From: Streptomyces sp. NBC_00078
GTDB taxonomy: Bacteria; Actinomycetota; Actinomycetes; Streptomycetales; Streptomycetaceae
Reading direction: 5' to 3'
Length of the DNA stretch: 64,000 nucleotides
Assembly: GCF_026343335.1 (NCBI RefSeq)
Contig: NZ_JAPELX010000001.1
Location: 5,952,001-6,016,000, forward strand
The notes under the pieces were generated by a model. That model searched no databases. It was given only the letters and a program-made list of their open reading frames with translations, and was not told where the DNA came from. The position numbers and the translations under genes were made by a program. Below are positions 9,440-17,045 of the stretch, one piece after another (position 1 is the stretch's first letter; each line of letters starts with the position of its first letter).

Positions 9440-9706
9440 TCATCGTGGCGCCCGGACGGCATGCGGCTTCGGGTCCGTGACCCACCCCGCGGCCAGCACG
9501 AGGCGGGTCTCCCGGTGCACGGCGAGGAAGGCGAAGGGGCGGTCGAACTCCGCTCGGACGACCGTGGCCCCGTCCGCCAGGAACGCCAGCTGTGGCCACA
9601 CTCCCGCCGCGGAGAACACCGTGCCGCGGTCCGCCCCTGCGGCCCACCGTGCGGTCAGCGCGTTCACCGCCCGCACTGCCGACACCGCCCGATCGGTGAT
9701 CGCCAT
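9440..9706 (-). pseudogene. Serpin-family protein with internal deletion
   Basis: The 88-residue frame joins the two ends of a bacterial serpin. The N-terminal part reads VNALTARWAAGADRGTVFSA, then AGVWPQLAFLADGA. The C-terminal part reads FDRPFAFLAVHRETRLVLAA, then GWVTDP. A serpin should be ~370-400 residues, with the reactive loop just before the FDRPF strand; here that middle section and the loop are gone. The reading frame survived the deletion, so a short peptide could still be made, but inhibitor function is impossible. Confidence 0.6.
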
Positions 9707-9792
9707 TCCGCCCCCGCCGCCCTCACGCTTACCATGCGCCCAGTCGTACGCCAGTTCTGCGCGTCAGCCCCTGAAGCAGGAGCACGCTACCC

Positions 9793-10995
9793 GTGTCCAC
9801 ACCCTCGCCCCCTGGGCCCCACCAGCCCCAGGAACCCCAAGGACCGCATCCGCAGGGCCAACCCCCGTACTCGCAGGGGCCGTACGCCGCTCCCGGACCC
9901 TATCCGTACCAGCCCTGGAGCCAGGGCTACAGCCCGTACAACCACCCCGCGCCCGTCAACGGCGTCGCCATCGCCTCCCTCGTCCTCGGCATCCTCTGTT
10001 TCGTTCCGGCCGCCGGGCTGCTGCTGGGCCTGATCGCGCTCGCCCGGATCAGAAGGAAGGGCGAGCGGGGCAGGGCCATGGCCGTCACCGGTGCGATCCT
10101 GTCCTCCGTCGGGCTTGCGCTGTGGGTGGTGGGGCTCACCGGCGGCATCAACCTCGACGTCTGGACCGGCCTCAAGGATGCCGCGCACGAGAACGGCAGC
10201 GCCTACTCCCTCAAGAAGGGCGAGTGCTTCGACGCCCCGAGCGGATCCCTGGACGGCCTGGCCTACGACGTCGACAGGGTGCCCTGCGAAAGCCGGCACG
10301 ACGCCGAGGTCTTCGCCGCCTTCAAGATGAAGGGCAGCGCCGACTACCCCGGGGACGGCAAGGTCACGGACGTCGCCGACGCCAAGTGCTACGCGCTCCG
10401 GTACGGCTACGCCATGGATGCCTGGGCCGTGCCCGACGACGTGGACGTGTACTACCTGACGCCGACCCGGCAGAGCTGGCGGCTGGGCGACCGCGACATC
10501 ACCTGCCTGTTCGGCAACACCGACGAGAAGGCCGGTCTGACGGGCTCGCTGCGCAACGACGCGCGGACCCTGGACACCGACCAGGTCGCCTATCTCAAGG
10601 CCGTCAACCTCGAGAACGCCGCCCTGGACGCGCAGCCCGAGGACAGCCCCGACGACGACCTCAGGGGCAGCCGAGCATGGGCCGGACGGATGTCGGCCGC
10701 GCTCACCGAGGAGACCGGGACACTGCGTGACCACGCCTGGCCCGCGGGTGCGAAGAAGCCGGTCGCGAAGGTCGCCATGGCGGTGGAGGCCACTCGTGAG
10801 GAGTGGGCCCGGGCAGCGAAGGCGACCGACGCGGACAGTTTCTACGAGCACTACGACCGCGCCATGGTGCTCTCCACTCCCGACACCTCCATCACCGCTC
10901 GCAAGGCTCTGGGCCTGACCATGACCCCGCCCACGTCCCCGGGCGGGGACGACGGCGGGGGCGGCGGCGGGGGCGGCTCCGTGTTCGAGGTGTGA
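9793..10995 (+). CDS. DUF4190 / septum-formation-type membrane protein
   Basis: A 400-residue protein with a GTG start. Residues 1-50 are rich in Pro, Gln, Gly and Tyr. Two membrane segments follow (about 55-78 and 92-115) around a short basic loop IRRKGERGRA, the DUF4190 arrangement. An exported domain containing FDAPSG, CESRHDAEVFA and DITCLFG resembles septum-formation-family domains, with four Cys that may form disulfides. The tail ends in a poly-Gly run. Related Streptomyces proteins are common and mostly uncharacterised. No operon partner is visible; a GntR gene follows after 147 bases. Confidence 0.75.
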   Translation: MSTPSPPGPHQPQEPQGPHPQGQPPYSQGPYAAPGPYPYQPWSQGYSPYNHPAPVNGVAIASLVLGILCFVPAAGLLLGLIALARIRRKGERGRAMAVTGAILSSVGLALWVVGLTGGINLDVWTGLKDAAHENGSAYSLKKGECFDAPSGSLDGLAYDVDRVPCESRHDAEVFAAFKMKGSADYPGDGKVTDVADAKCYALRYGYAMDAWAVPDDVDVYYLTPTRQSWRLGDRDITCLFGNTDEKAGLTGSLRNDARTLDTDQVAYLKAVNLENAALDAQPEDSPDDDLRGSRAWAGRMSAALTEETGTLRDHAWPAGAKKPVAKVAMAVEATREEWARAAKATDADSFYEHYDRAMVLSTPDTSITARKALGLTMTPPTSPGGDDGGGGGGGGSVFEV

Positions 10996-11015
10996 GCACG
11001 GCTATAGCGGGGAGA

Positions 11016-11047
11016 AAGTGCCTGCGTAAAGCCTTCCGTAGGCACTT
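11016..11047. terminator. Inverted repeat between the DUF4190 and GntR genes
   Basis: AAGTGCCTGCG (11016-11026) and CGTAGGCACTT (11037-11047) pair over 11 positions with one G-T pair and a 10-base loop. There is no T run, as is common for Streptomyces terminators, so it may end the upstream transcript or act as an operator. Confidence 0.45.
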
Positions 11048-11086
11048 GTCATCACATCGAGTGATTCTCTGGCCTTTGCTTGCACA

Positions 11087-11127
11087 GTACAACCCACGGT
11101 TGCCAGGCTGTCGCTGTCTGTACAACC
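11087..11127 (+). promoter_or_regulatory. Two GTACAACC repeats upstream of the GntR gene (candidate operator)
   Basis: GTACAACC occurs at 11087-11094 and 11120-11127. The start-to-start distance of 33 bases is close to three helical turns. The second copy lies 15 bases before the GTG start. The local DNA is less GC-rich than its surroundings. The spacing suits binding by a dimeric GntR-type repressor on one face, so autoregulation by the downstream gene is likely. Confidence 0.45.
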
Positions 11128-11142
11128 TGATGGGAGTGGCCA

Positions 11143-11895
11143 GTGACTTTCGGTGAGCAGCCGGCGTATCTGCGCGTCGCGGGTGATCTCCGCAAGAAGA
11201 TCGTCAATGGCTCGCTGCCGCCACACACCCGTCTCCCCTCCCAGGCCAGAATCCGCCAGGAGTACGGCGTCTCGGACACGGTCGCGCTGGAGGCGCGCAA
11301 GGTGCTGATGGCGGAAGGCCTGGTGGAGGGCCGCTCGGGGTCGGGGACGTACGTCCGCGAGCGTGCGGTGCCCCGCAGCGTCGCCCGTTCCGGCTTCCGC
11401 CCGGCCGGCGGGGCCACGCCCTTCCGCCAGGAGCAGGCCGACGGCGAGGGGCGCGGCACCTGGGAGTCGAGCAGCGCACAGGCCGAGGCGAGCAGTTGTG
11501 TCGCCGAGCGGCTCGGCGTCAAGCCCGGTGACCGCGTGATGTGCACCAGGTACGTGTTCCGGGAGGCCGGCGAGGCGATGATGCTCTCCACTTCCTGGGA
11601 GCCCCTTGAGGTCACCGGACGCACACCCGTGATGCTCCCCGAGGAGGGCCCGCTCGGCGGCATGGGCGTCGTCGAGCGCATGGCGGCGATCGACGTGATC
11701 GTGGACAACGTCACCGAGGAGGTCGGCGCCCGCCCCGGCCTCGCCGAGGAACTGCTGGCCCTGGGGGGCGTCCCCGGCCATGTCGTCCTCGTCATCCAGC
11801 GCACCTTCTTCGCCTCGGGCCGTCCCGTGGAGACGGCCGACGTCGTGATCCCTGCCGACCGTTACCGGGTCGCGTACCACCTCCCAGTGAAGTAG
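11143..11895 (+). CDS. GntR-family regulator, HutC/UTRA type
   Basis: A 250-residue regulator with a GTG start preceded by GGGAG. The N-terminal winged helix reads YLRVAGDLRKKIVNGSLPPH, then TRLPSQARIRQEYGVS. The linker is polar. The C-terminal ~165 residues form a UTRA-like ligand domain (VMCTRYVFREAGEAMMLSTS and later VIQRTFFASGRPVETADVVI). Genes of this subgroup usually bind a small effector through the UTRA domain and repress nearby or plasmid-transfer genes. The paired GTACAACC motifs upstream are candidate operators. No obvious target lies next to it. Confidence 0.9.
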   Translation: MTFGEQPAYLRVAGDLRKKIVNGSLPPHTRLPSQARIRQEYGVSDTVALEARKVLMAEGLVEGRSGSGTYVRERAVPRSVARSGFRPAGGATPFRQEQADGEGRGTWESSSAQAEASSCVAERLGVKPGDRVMCTRYVFREAGEAMMLSTSWEPLEVTGRTPVMLPEEGPLGGMGVVERMAAIDVIVDNVTEEVGARPGLAEELLALGGVPGHVVLVIQRTFFASGRPVETADVVIPADRYRVAYHLPVK

Positions 11896-12256
11896 CGCAC
11901 ACCCTTACGGCGCCGGGCCCCGGTATCCCCGCGCCGCAACCCCCTCAGGGCACCGCGGAGCCTCTTCCTCCGCCGGTGGAATCTGGCCGTTCTCGCAGGT
12001 CGCCCCATGCGTGACCGCCGCTGCTCGGTATGCCCCTGACCGGATGCGTCGACGCCTTGCGGGCGGCGCGTTCGAGGTCGCGCGCCCCCTCGCTCTGGCC
12101 GGTTGCGTACCTCTTTGTGAAATTCCGTATTCGCTGCGTGAAGGTTAGGCGTAGGCTCGGGCATATGCGGATTGCGGTTTCCTTAGTGGGCGGGGCACGG
12201 CACGAACCGCGGGTGGGACGCGTTCGGGCCGGGGTGGGAAGGAGCGCTGGGGCGCG
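11896..12256. other. Intergenic region, no gene recognised
   Basis: No supported coding frame. The stretch at 12110-12175 is AT-richer than its surroundings and probably contains the promoter for the small SPOR-type gene. GGGAAGGAGCG just before 12257 supplies its ribosome site. Confidence 0.4.
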
Positions 12257-12448
12257 ATGAACGACGGCACGATCACTCTTCCCTGGCTCGTCATACGGCA
12301 GGACGACAACGGCAACACCTACCGCGTGGGCAGGTACGCGACGAGGGTGGAGGCCCAGAAGATCGCGGACAGCCTCGACGACCGCGGGCACAAGCAGCTC
12401 TACTGGGTCGAGCGGATCGGTCAGAACGGAGACCCCGTCCACAACTGA
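12257..12448 (+). CDS. Small SPOR-domain-like protein
   Basis: A 63-residue protein beginning MNDGTITLPWLVIRQDDNGN. It contains RVGRYATRVEAQKIADSLDD, which matches the strand-helix of SPOR-like folds, and ends KQLYWVERIGQ. There is no signal peptide or membrane segment, so it is cytoplasmic. SPOR domains bind denuded peptidoglycan in large proteins, but free-standing cytoplasmic versions such as this are conserved in Streptomyces without known function. A purine-rich site (AAGGAGC) precedes the ATG. Confidence 0.7.
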   Translation: MNDGTITLPWLVIRQDDNGNTYRVGRYATRVEAQKIADSLDDRGHKQLYWVERIGQNGDPVHN

Positions 12449-12515
12449 GGCCCAGGCCAACGGGCCTCAGGTACGGCGTCAGTCACGGATGGGGCGGTCC
12501 CGTAGGCTCCCGCGC

Positions 12516-12950
12516 ATGACGGAACGGATCGTGGTGGTCGGCGCCGCCCTGCTGGATGACGGCCGCCTGCTCGCCGCCCGCCGGAGCGCACCCCCTGAAC
12601 TTGCCGACCGCTGGGAACTGCCCGGCGGCAAGGTGGAGCCCGGCGAGACGCCCGAGGTGGCCCTCGTGCGCGAACTGCGCGAGGAACTCGGGGTGGACGC
12701 CGAGACCGTCGCACGCGTACCGGGGGAGTGGCCCCTGAAGTCGCCCTACGTGCTCCAGGTGTGGACCGCCCGTCTGCGCCCCGGCTCGGCCGGCCCCGAG
12801 CCGCTCCAGGACCATGACGCGCTGCGCTGGCTCGGCCCCGGAGAACTGTGGGAAGTGGCCTGGCTGGACCAGGACGTTCCGGCGGTCAGAGTGGTGGCCG
12901 CCCGCTCCTGGTCTGGGCACGCGCCGGCGAGAGACGCAGATCCGTGTTGA
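12516..12950 (+). CDS. NUDIX hydrolase, MutT-like
   Basis: A 144-residue protein. The Nudix box reads GGKVEPGETPEVALVRELRE followed by ELGV (about residues 35-58), with all the expected Glu residues for metal binding. The N-terminal VVVGAALLDDGRLLAARRSAPP resembles the MutT/CTP pyrophosphohydrolase group, which removes 8-oxo-dGTP or similar nucleotides. ATG at 12516 is chosen because it directly precedes the first beta strand. The gene stands alone. Confidence 0.9.
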   Translation: MTERIVVVGAALLDDGRLLAARRSAPPELADRWELPGGKVEPGETPEVALVRELREELGVDAETVARVPGEWPLKSPYVLQVWTARLRPGSAGPEPLQDHDALRWLGPGELWEVAWLDQDVPAVRVVAARSWSGHAPARDADPC

Positions 12951-13205
12951 CTCGGCGGGCACCGTCGCGTGGGCGCGACAGACCGTAGCGGACGTAGCCG
13001 CCCTGCCGTGCCTCCCTAGCCCTAGCCGACCCGCCGTGCCTCCCTGGCCGGCCTGCCGTCGCACGGCGAGCGCACGCCGGGCTCCTTGGTGGCCGGCTCC
13101 ACGCTCGGTGCGCCTTTGTGCACCGTTCGTGCCACAGTGCGCCGTCGGAGACGGTACTCGGCTCTGGATATCGGGTATGTGCCCATTAACCCCACGAAAC
13201 CGGAC

Positions 13206-13637
13206 ATGGGTGGGCTTCTGGCCTGGGATGTGATCGGCGTGATCGACACCGAAGGCGACTGCGCCGAGTGGAGCTTTCCCGCGGAGCCGGGCGCTGTCCG
13301 CAACGCCCGTGCCGCCGTCCGTGGCCAGCTGCACCACTGGGAGCTGGACGCCCTCGGTGATCTCGCGACGCTGCTGGTCAGCGAGCTGGTGACCAACTCC
13401 CTGCGCCATGCCACCGGCCCGATCGGCGTGCGTCTCGTGCGGCCCGTCGGCCTTCGGGACGTACTGCTGGTCGAGGTGTCCGATCCGCTCCCCGATCCAC
13501 CACGCGAGCGCGTCGCCCACCCCGAGGACGAGAGCGGCCGCGGACTGCAGCTGGTCGCCCATTCCTCGCGCCGCTGGGGTACCCGGCCCGGTGACGCGGG
13601 TAAGACGGTGTGGTTCGAGCTCGCCGTACCGGCCTGA
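13206..13637 (+). CDS. ATP-binding protein, anti-sigma/RsbW-type HATPase
   Basis: About 143 residues from the ATG at 13206; GTG at 13230 is an equally good start and matches the family's usual IGVIDTEGDCAEW beginning. The HATPase_c_2 fold is shown by the N box LLVSELVTNSLRHA, the DESGRGLQLV G box and a C-terminal GKTVWFELAVP strand. Such kinases bind sigma-factor antagonists or phosphorylate STAS proteins. The open frame extends upstream to 13086, but those residues look non-coding. The next gene, a phosphatase, ends in the same type of domain, so the two may share partners. Confidence 0.82.
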   Translation: MGGLLAWDVIGVIDTEGDCAEWSFPAEPGAVRNARAAVRGQLHHWELDALGDLATLLVSELVTNSLRHATGPIGVRLVRPVGLRDVLLVEVSDPLPDPPRERVAHPEDESGRGLQLVAHSSRRWGTRPGDAGKTVWFELAVPA

Positions 13638-13943
13638 AGGCGGGCCGGTTCCGGTGCGTCGGACGCCGGATGCCCGGCCCGGGCCTGTCCGGCGGACGCT
13701 GTACGGGGACCGCCGCCCTGTCGAGCGACTGGTTCAGGCCACTGGCAGTGTTCGGCGGCCGTGATTCGACGAGGTGTTGGCTGGTTAGAAGACTGGAAGT
13801 GTTGTGGCAGCCGGGACCGAAAACCATCGGGACCGTGCTGTGATCGTGAACACCGTGTTGTGCGGCGCCGTAGTGCTGGATACTGCGGGCAGCCGCCCCC
13901 GGTGACCGGTACCGGACGCGGTGAGCTGGAGGGGACGGTTCGC
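13638..13943. other. Intergenic region upstream of the SpoIIE-type phosphatase gene
   Basis: About 300 bases without a supported gene. The section 13770-13885 is less GC-rich and includes GGTTAGAAGACTGG and GTGCTGGATACTG, so it probably contains the phosphatase promoter. GGAGGGG at 13928-13934 is the ribosome site. Confidence 0.4.
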
Positions 13944-16712
13944 GTGAGCGAGATACCAGCGAAGGCCACGGAGTCCAAGGACCCGTCGGACGGCGCGAGG
14001 GCGGAGGCCGCGGGTGATGCCGAGGCCGACGTGACGAGCGGGACGACGGGCGGGACGGGTCTGCCTGCCACCGGTGGCAGGCATTCCTCATCCAGTGGCG
14101 AAGGGCTCTCCGCAACCGGTGGCGGAGGGCTCGCCCCGTCCCGTGCGGGGCTCCGTGACACCGGCCTCGGTGAGGTGCCTCCCGGTGACGCGCCTCCTGG
14201 TGACGCCATGTGGCAGAGCAGCCCGCCCGGCTCCATCTACGACTACATCAAGGTCGCGTCCTTCTCCATCGGCCCCGACGGGCTCGTCGACCAGTGGAGC
14301 CTGCGCGCCGAGCAGCTCTTCGGGATCGCCGCAGAGCGCGCGGTCGGTATGGACCCCATCGAGGCTTTCATCGACTCCGACCTGCGCGAACAGGGTCAGC
14401 GCAAGATGGCCGAGATCCTCGACGGGCGGGAGTGGACCGGTGTGGTCCCCTTCCGGACGCCCGAGACGGCGCCGGGGGAGGGCGGCCAGGAGGGCCTTGC
14501 CGAGGTCTATGTCATGCCGACGCGGACCGAGGAGGGCGAGAAGGCCGCCGTCTGTATCGTCGTCGACGTACGCACCCTGCGCAGCATCGAGACCGACCTT
14601 GCCGCGTCGCAGTCGATTTTCGGTCAATCTCCGTTCGGCTTCCTGCTGATCGACACCGATCTGCGGATCCGCCGCGTCAACCAGCAGTTCGCCGGCACCT
14701 TCGGGGGTACGCCCGACGACCACCGCGGCCGAGGCGTCCACGACTATCTGCAGCGGCCCGAGGCCGAGCGGGTCGCGGCCACGCTGCGCCGGGTCCTGGA
14801 GACCGGCGACTCGATCACCGACATGCACGTCACGGGCTTCGTGCCGGGTTCGGAGGGCCGCCGCCACTGGTCCATCAACCTCTACCGCGTGCACAGCGGC
14901 TCCGGTCGCCCCATCGGCGTCGCATGGCTCGGAACCGACAGCACCTCGCGGCGCGCCGCAGCCCGTGAGGCCGCCGCGGCGCGGCGCAATCTCGCCCTTC
15001 TCAACGAGGCCGGCGCCCGCATCGGCAACTCCCTCGACCTGGAGACCACGGCTCGCGAACTCCTCGACGTCGTCGTCCCAACCTTCTGCGACCTCGCGAC
15101 GGTCGACCTCTACCAGGGCCTGCTGGCGGGTGACGAGGCCCCGCCGGGCCTCGCCGACGGCAGTGCGGAACTGCGCCGGGTCGCCTTCGCCAGCGCGGTG
15201 TCCGACGCGCCGTTCGTCGGGGGCGGCGCGCCCGTCGCCGTGGGCGCCGTCCATCACTACCCCTTCAACTCCCCCTGCGCCGACGCCCTGCGCACCGCCC
15301 GCACCCAGTTCGTGCCCGCCGAGGAGGGCGGCCTCGTCCAGTCCACGCTGGCCGTGCCGATGGTCGCCCACGACACCGTCGTAGGACTCGCGCAGTTCGC
15401 CCGTACGAAGGGGAGCGAGCCGTTCGGGGACCGGGACCGGGATCTCGCGGTGGAACTCGCGGCGCGTGCCGCCGTCTGTATCGACAACGCACGCCTGTAC
15501 CGCCGTGAGCACGAACGCGCCCTGATACTGCAGCGGTCGCTGCTCCCGCCGGGCGACCCGGTGGCCTCCGGCCTGGACATCGCCTGCCGCTATCTGCCGG
15601 GCGACTCCTCCGCCGACCGCCCCAGCGAGGTCGGAGGTGACTGGTTCGACGTCATCGAACTGCCGGGACACCGTACGGCGTTGGTCGTGGGCGACGTCAT
15701 GGGCCGCGGTCTACGCGCGGCGGTGGCGATGGGCGAACTCCGCTCGGCGGTCAGAACACTTGCCCTTCTGGACCTCGAACCGGCCGAAGTGCTGAGTGCG
15801 TTGGACGAGATCGCGCGCGGCCTCGGGGCGCCGGGAGGCGTCCAGCAGGCCACCCGCTCGGCCCGCCGCCCCCGTGAGGCGGACCTCTCCGAGGTGTACC
15901 TCGCGACCTGTGTGTACGCGGTCTACGACTCCGTCACCCGCCGCTGCACCTTCGCCAACGCGGGCCATCTGCCCCCCGTCCTGGTCGAACCCGGCGAGGA
16001 CGCGCTGATGCTCGACGTGCCGCCCGGCATGCCGCTCGGTGTCGGTGGGGAGCCGTTCGAGGAGGTCGAGGTCGAACTTCCCGAAGGCGCACTGCTCGCG
16101 CTCTACACGGATGGACTGGTCGAATCCCGCGACCATCCCCTGGACGAGGGCCTCCAGGCCTTCGTGGGAGCGCTGACGGACCCGACCCTCCCCCTGGAGG
16201 ACGTCTGCGACCACGTCCTCAACACCCTCGACACCCACCACGGCGAGGACGACATCGCCCTGCTGATGGCCCGTGTCCAGGGCCTGCCGACCGATTCGGT
16301 CGGCGACTGGACGCTGCCGCGCGAGCCGCGCAGCGTGGGCAGGGCCCGTGAGTACGCCCGCGAGCAGCTGCAGGCCTGGGACCTCGAACCCCTGGTCGAC
16401 ACAACGGAGTTGCTGGTCAGCGAGCTGGTGACGAACGCCCTGCGCTACGGCGAGGGGGACATCAGGCTGAGGCTCCTGCTTGACCGCACCCTGGTCTGCG
16501 AGGTCTGGGACTCCGGCCTCGTCCAGCCCCGCCGCCGCCGCGCCCGCGACACGGACGAGGGCGGCCGGGGCCTGCAACTCGTCGGCCTCCTGAGCGCGGC
16601 CTGGGGCTCCCGCCGCACACCGCGCGGCAAGACGGTGTGGTTCGAACTCCCGCTGCCGGACGGGGAGACGGGGCTAGCGGATCCGGCGGAGGCACTGCTG
16701 AGCCTCTTCTGA
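13944..16712 (+). CDS. Multidomain PAS-PAS-GAF-SpoIIE phosphatase with C-terminal HATPase
   Basis: A 922-residue RsbU-type signalling protein with a GTG start after GGAGGGG. Domain order: a disordered head (1-90), PAS (from ~96, SIYDYIKVASFSIGPDG), a second PAS (~224-340, FGQSPFGFLLIDTDLRI), GAF (~347-530), a PP2C/SpoIIE phosphatase (~546-770, with GGDWFDVIELPG, VVGDVMGRG, FANAGHLPP, ALYTDGLVE and HGEDDIALL) and a HATPase_c_2 domain (~785-910, LLVSELVTNALRYGEG and GGRGLQLVG). The phosphatase would dephosphorylate a STAS-type anti-sigma antagonist and the kinase domain would oppose or sense it. The signal is likely perceived by PAS/GAF. No membrane segment. Confidence 0.92.
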   Translation: MSEIPAKATESKDPSDGARAEAAGDAEADVTSGTTGGTGLPATGGRHSSSSGEGLSATGGGGLAPSRAGLRDTGLGEVPPGDAPPGDAMWQSSPPGSIYDYIKVASFSIGPDGLVDQWSLRAEQLFGIAAERAVGMDPIEAFIDSDLREQGQRKMAEILDGREWTGVVPFRTPETAPGEGGQEGLAEVYVMPTRTEEGEKAAVCIVVDVRTLRSIETDLAASQSIFGQSPFGFLLIDTDLRIRRVNQQFAGTFGGTPDDHRGRGVHDYLQRPEAERVAATLRRVLETGDSITDMHVTGFVPGSEGRRHWSINLYRVHSGSGRPIGVAWLGTDSTSRRAAAREAAAARRNLALLNEAGARIGNSLDLETTARELLDVVVPTFCDLATVDLYQGLLAGDEAPPGLADGSAELRRVAFASAVSDAPFVGGGAPVAVGAVHHYPFNSPCADALRTARTQFVPAEEGGLVQSTLAVPMVAHDTVVGLAQFARTKGSEPFGDRDRDLAVELAARAAVCIDNARLYRREHERALILQRSLLPPGDPVASGLDIACRYLPGDSSADRPSEVGGDWFDVIELPGHRTALVVGDVMGRGLRAAVAMGELRSAVRTLALLDLEPAEVLSALDEIARGLGAPGGVQQATRSARRPREADLSEVYLATCVYAVYDSVTRRCTFANAGHLPPVLVEPGEDALMLDVPPGMPLGVGGEPFEEVEVELPEGALLALYTDGLVESRDHPLDEGLQAFVGALTDPTLPLEDVCDHVLNTLDTHHGEDDIALLMARVQGLPTDSVGDWTLPREPRSVGRAREYAREQLQAWDLEPLVDTTELLVSELVTNALRYGEGDIRLRLLLDRTLVCEVWDSGLVQPRRRRARDTDEGGRGLQLVGLLSAAWGSRRTPRGKTVWFELPLPDGETGLADPAEALLSLF

Positions 16713-17045
16713 CGCCGGCCGAACTCCCTCCGGGGCCGGGGCCGGGGCCGAGGGCCGAGCCGACGGCGGGCGGCCGCTCGATCGGCTGCTCGCCCGGGCC
16801 CAGAGGATGCCACCGAGGATGGCTCCGACTGAGGACGGCTCCGTCGTCCTAGCTAGTGCCCCGACAGACGACGTTCGCCCCGTCGCGACGCCCGGCACCC
16901 GCTCTCGGCGTGCCGGGTGCGGGCCCTCGTACTGGACGTACTTGGGCCTGTGCCCGGTGCGGCGAGAGCAGGCACCGGACGCCGCTCCTTAGGTGTCCTT
17001 ACGGGTCCTTACGGGTCCTTACGGGCGAACGTTGCCTGCCGGGTC
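16713..17045. other. Intergenic region with a 10-bp triple tandem repeat
   Basis: Between two convergent genes. GTCCTTACGG is repeated three times head to tail at 16995-17004, 17005-17014 and 17015-17024, and a GGGGCC-type run lies near 16733-16750. No gene is supported. The array sits just past the stop of the minus-strand gene, so it is in its 3' flank. Confidence 0.5.

Noticed and set aside
12030..12260. Open frame of 76 codons before the SPOR gene
   Set aside because: No ribosome site, random-like Arg-rich composition, and it crosses the probable promoter of the next gene.
13944..16712. Alternative upstream start at 13761 for the phosphatase
   Set aside because: The extra residues lie in an AT-richer promoter-like region, lack a ribosome site and do not resemble the family; GTG 13944 has a good ribosome site.
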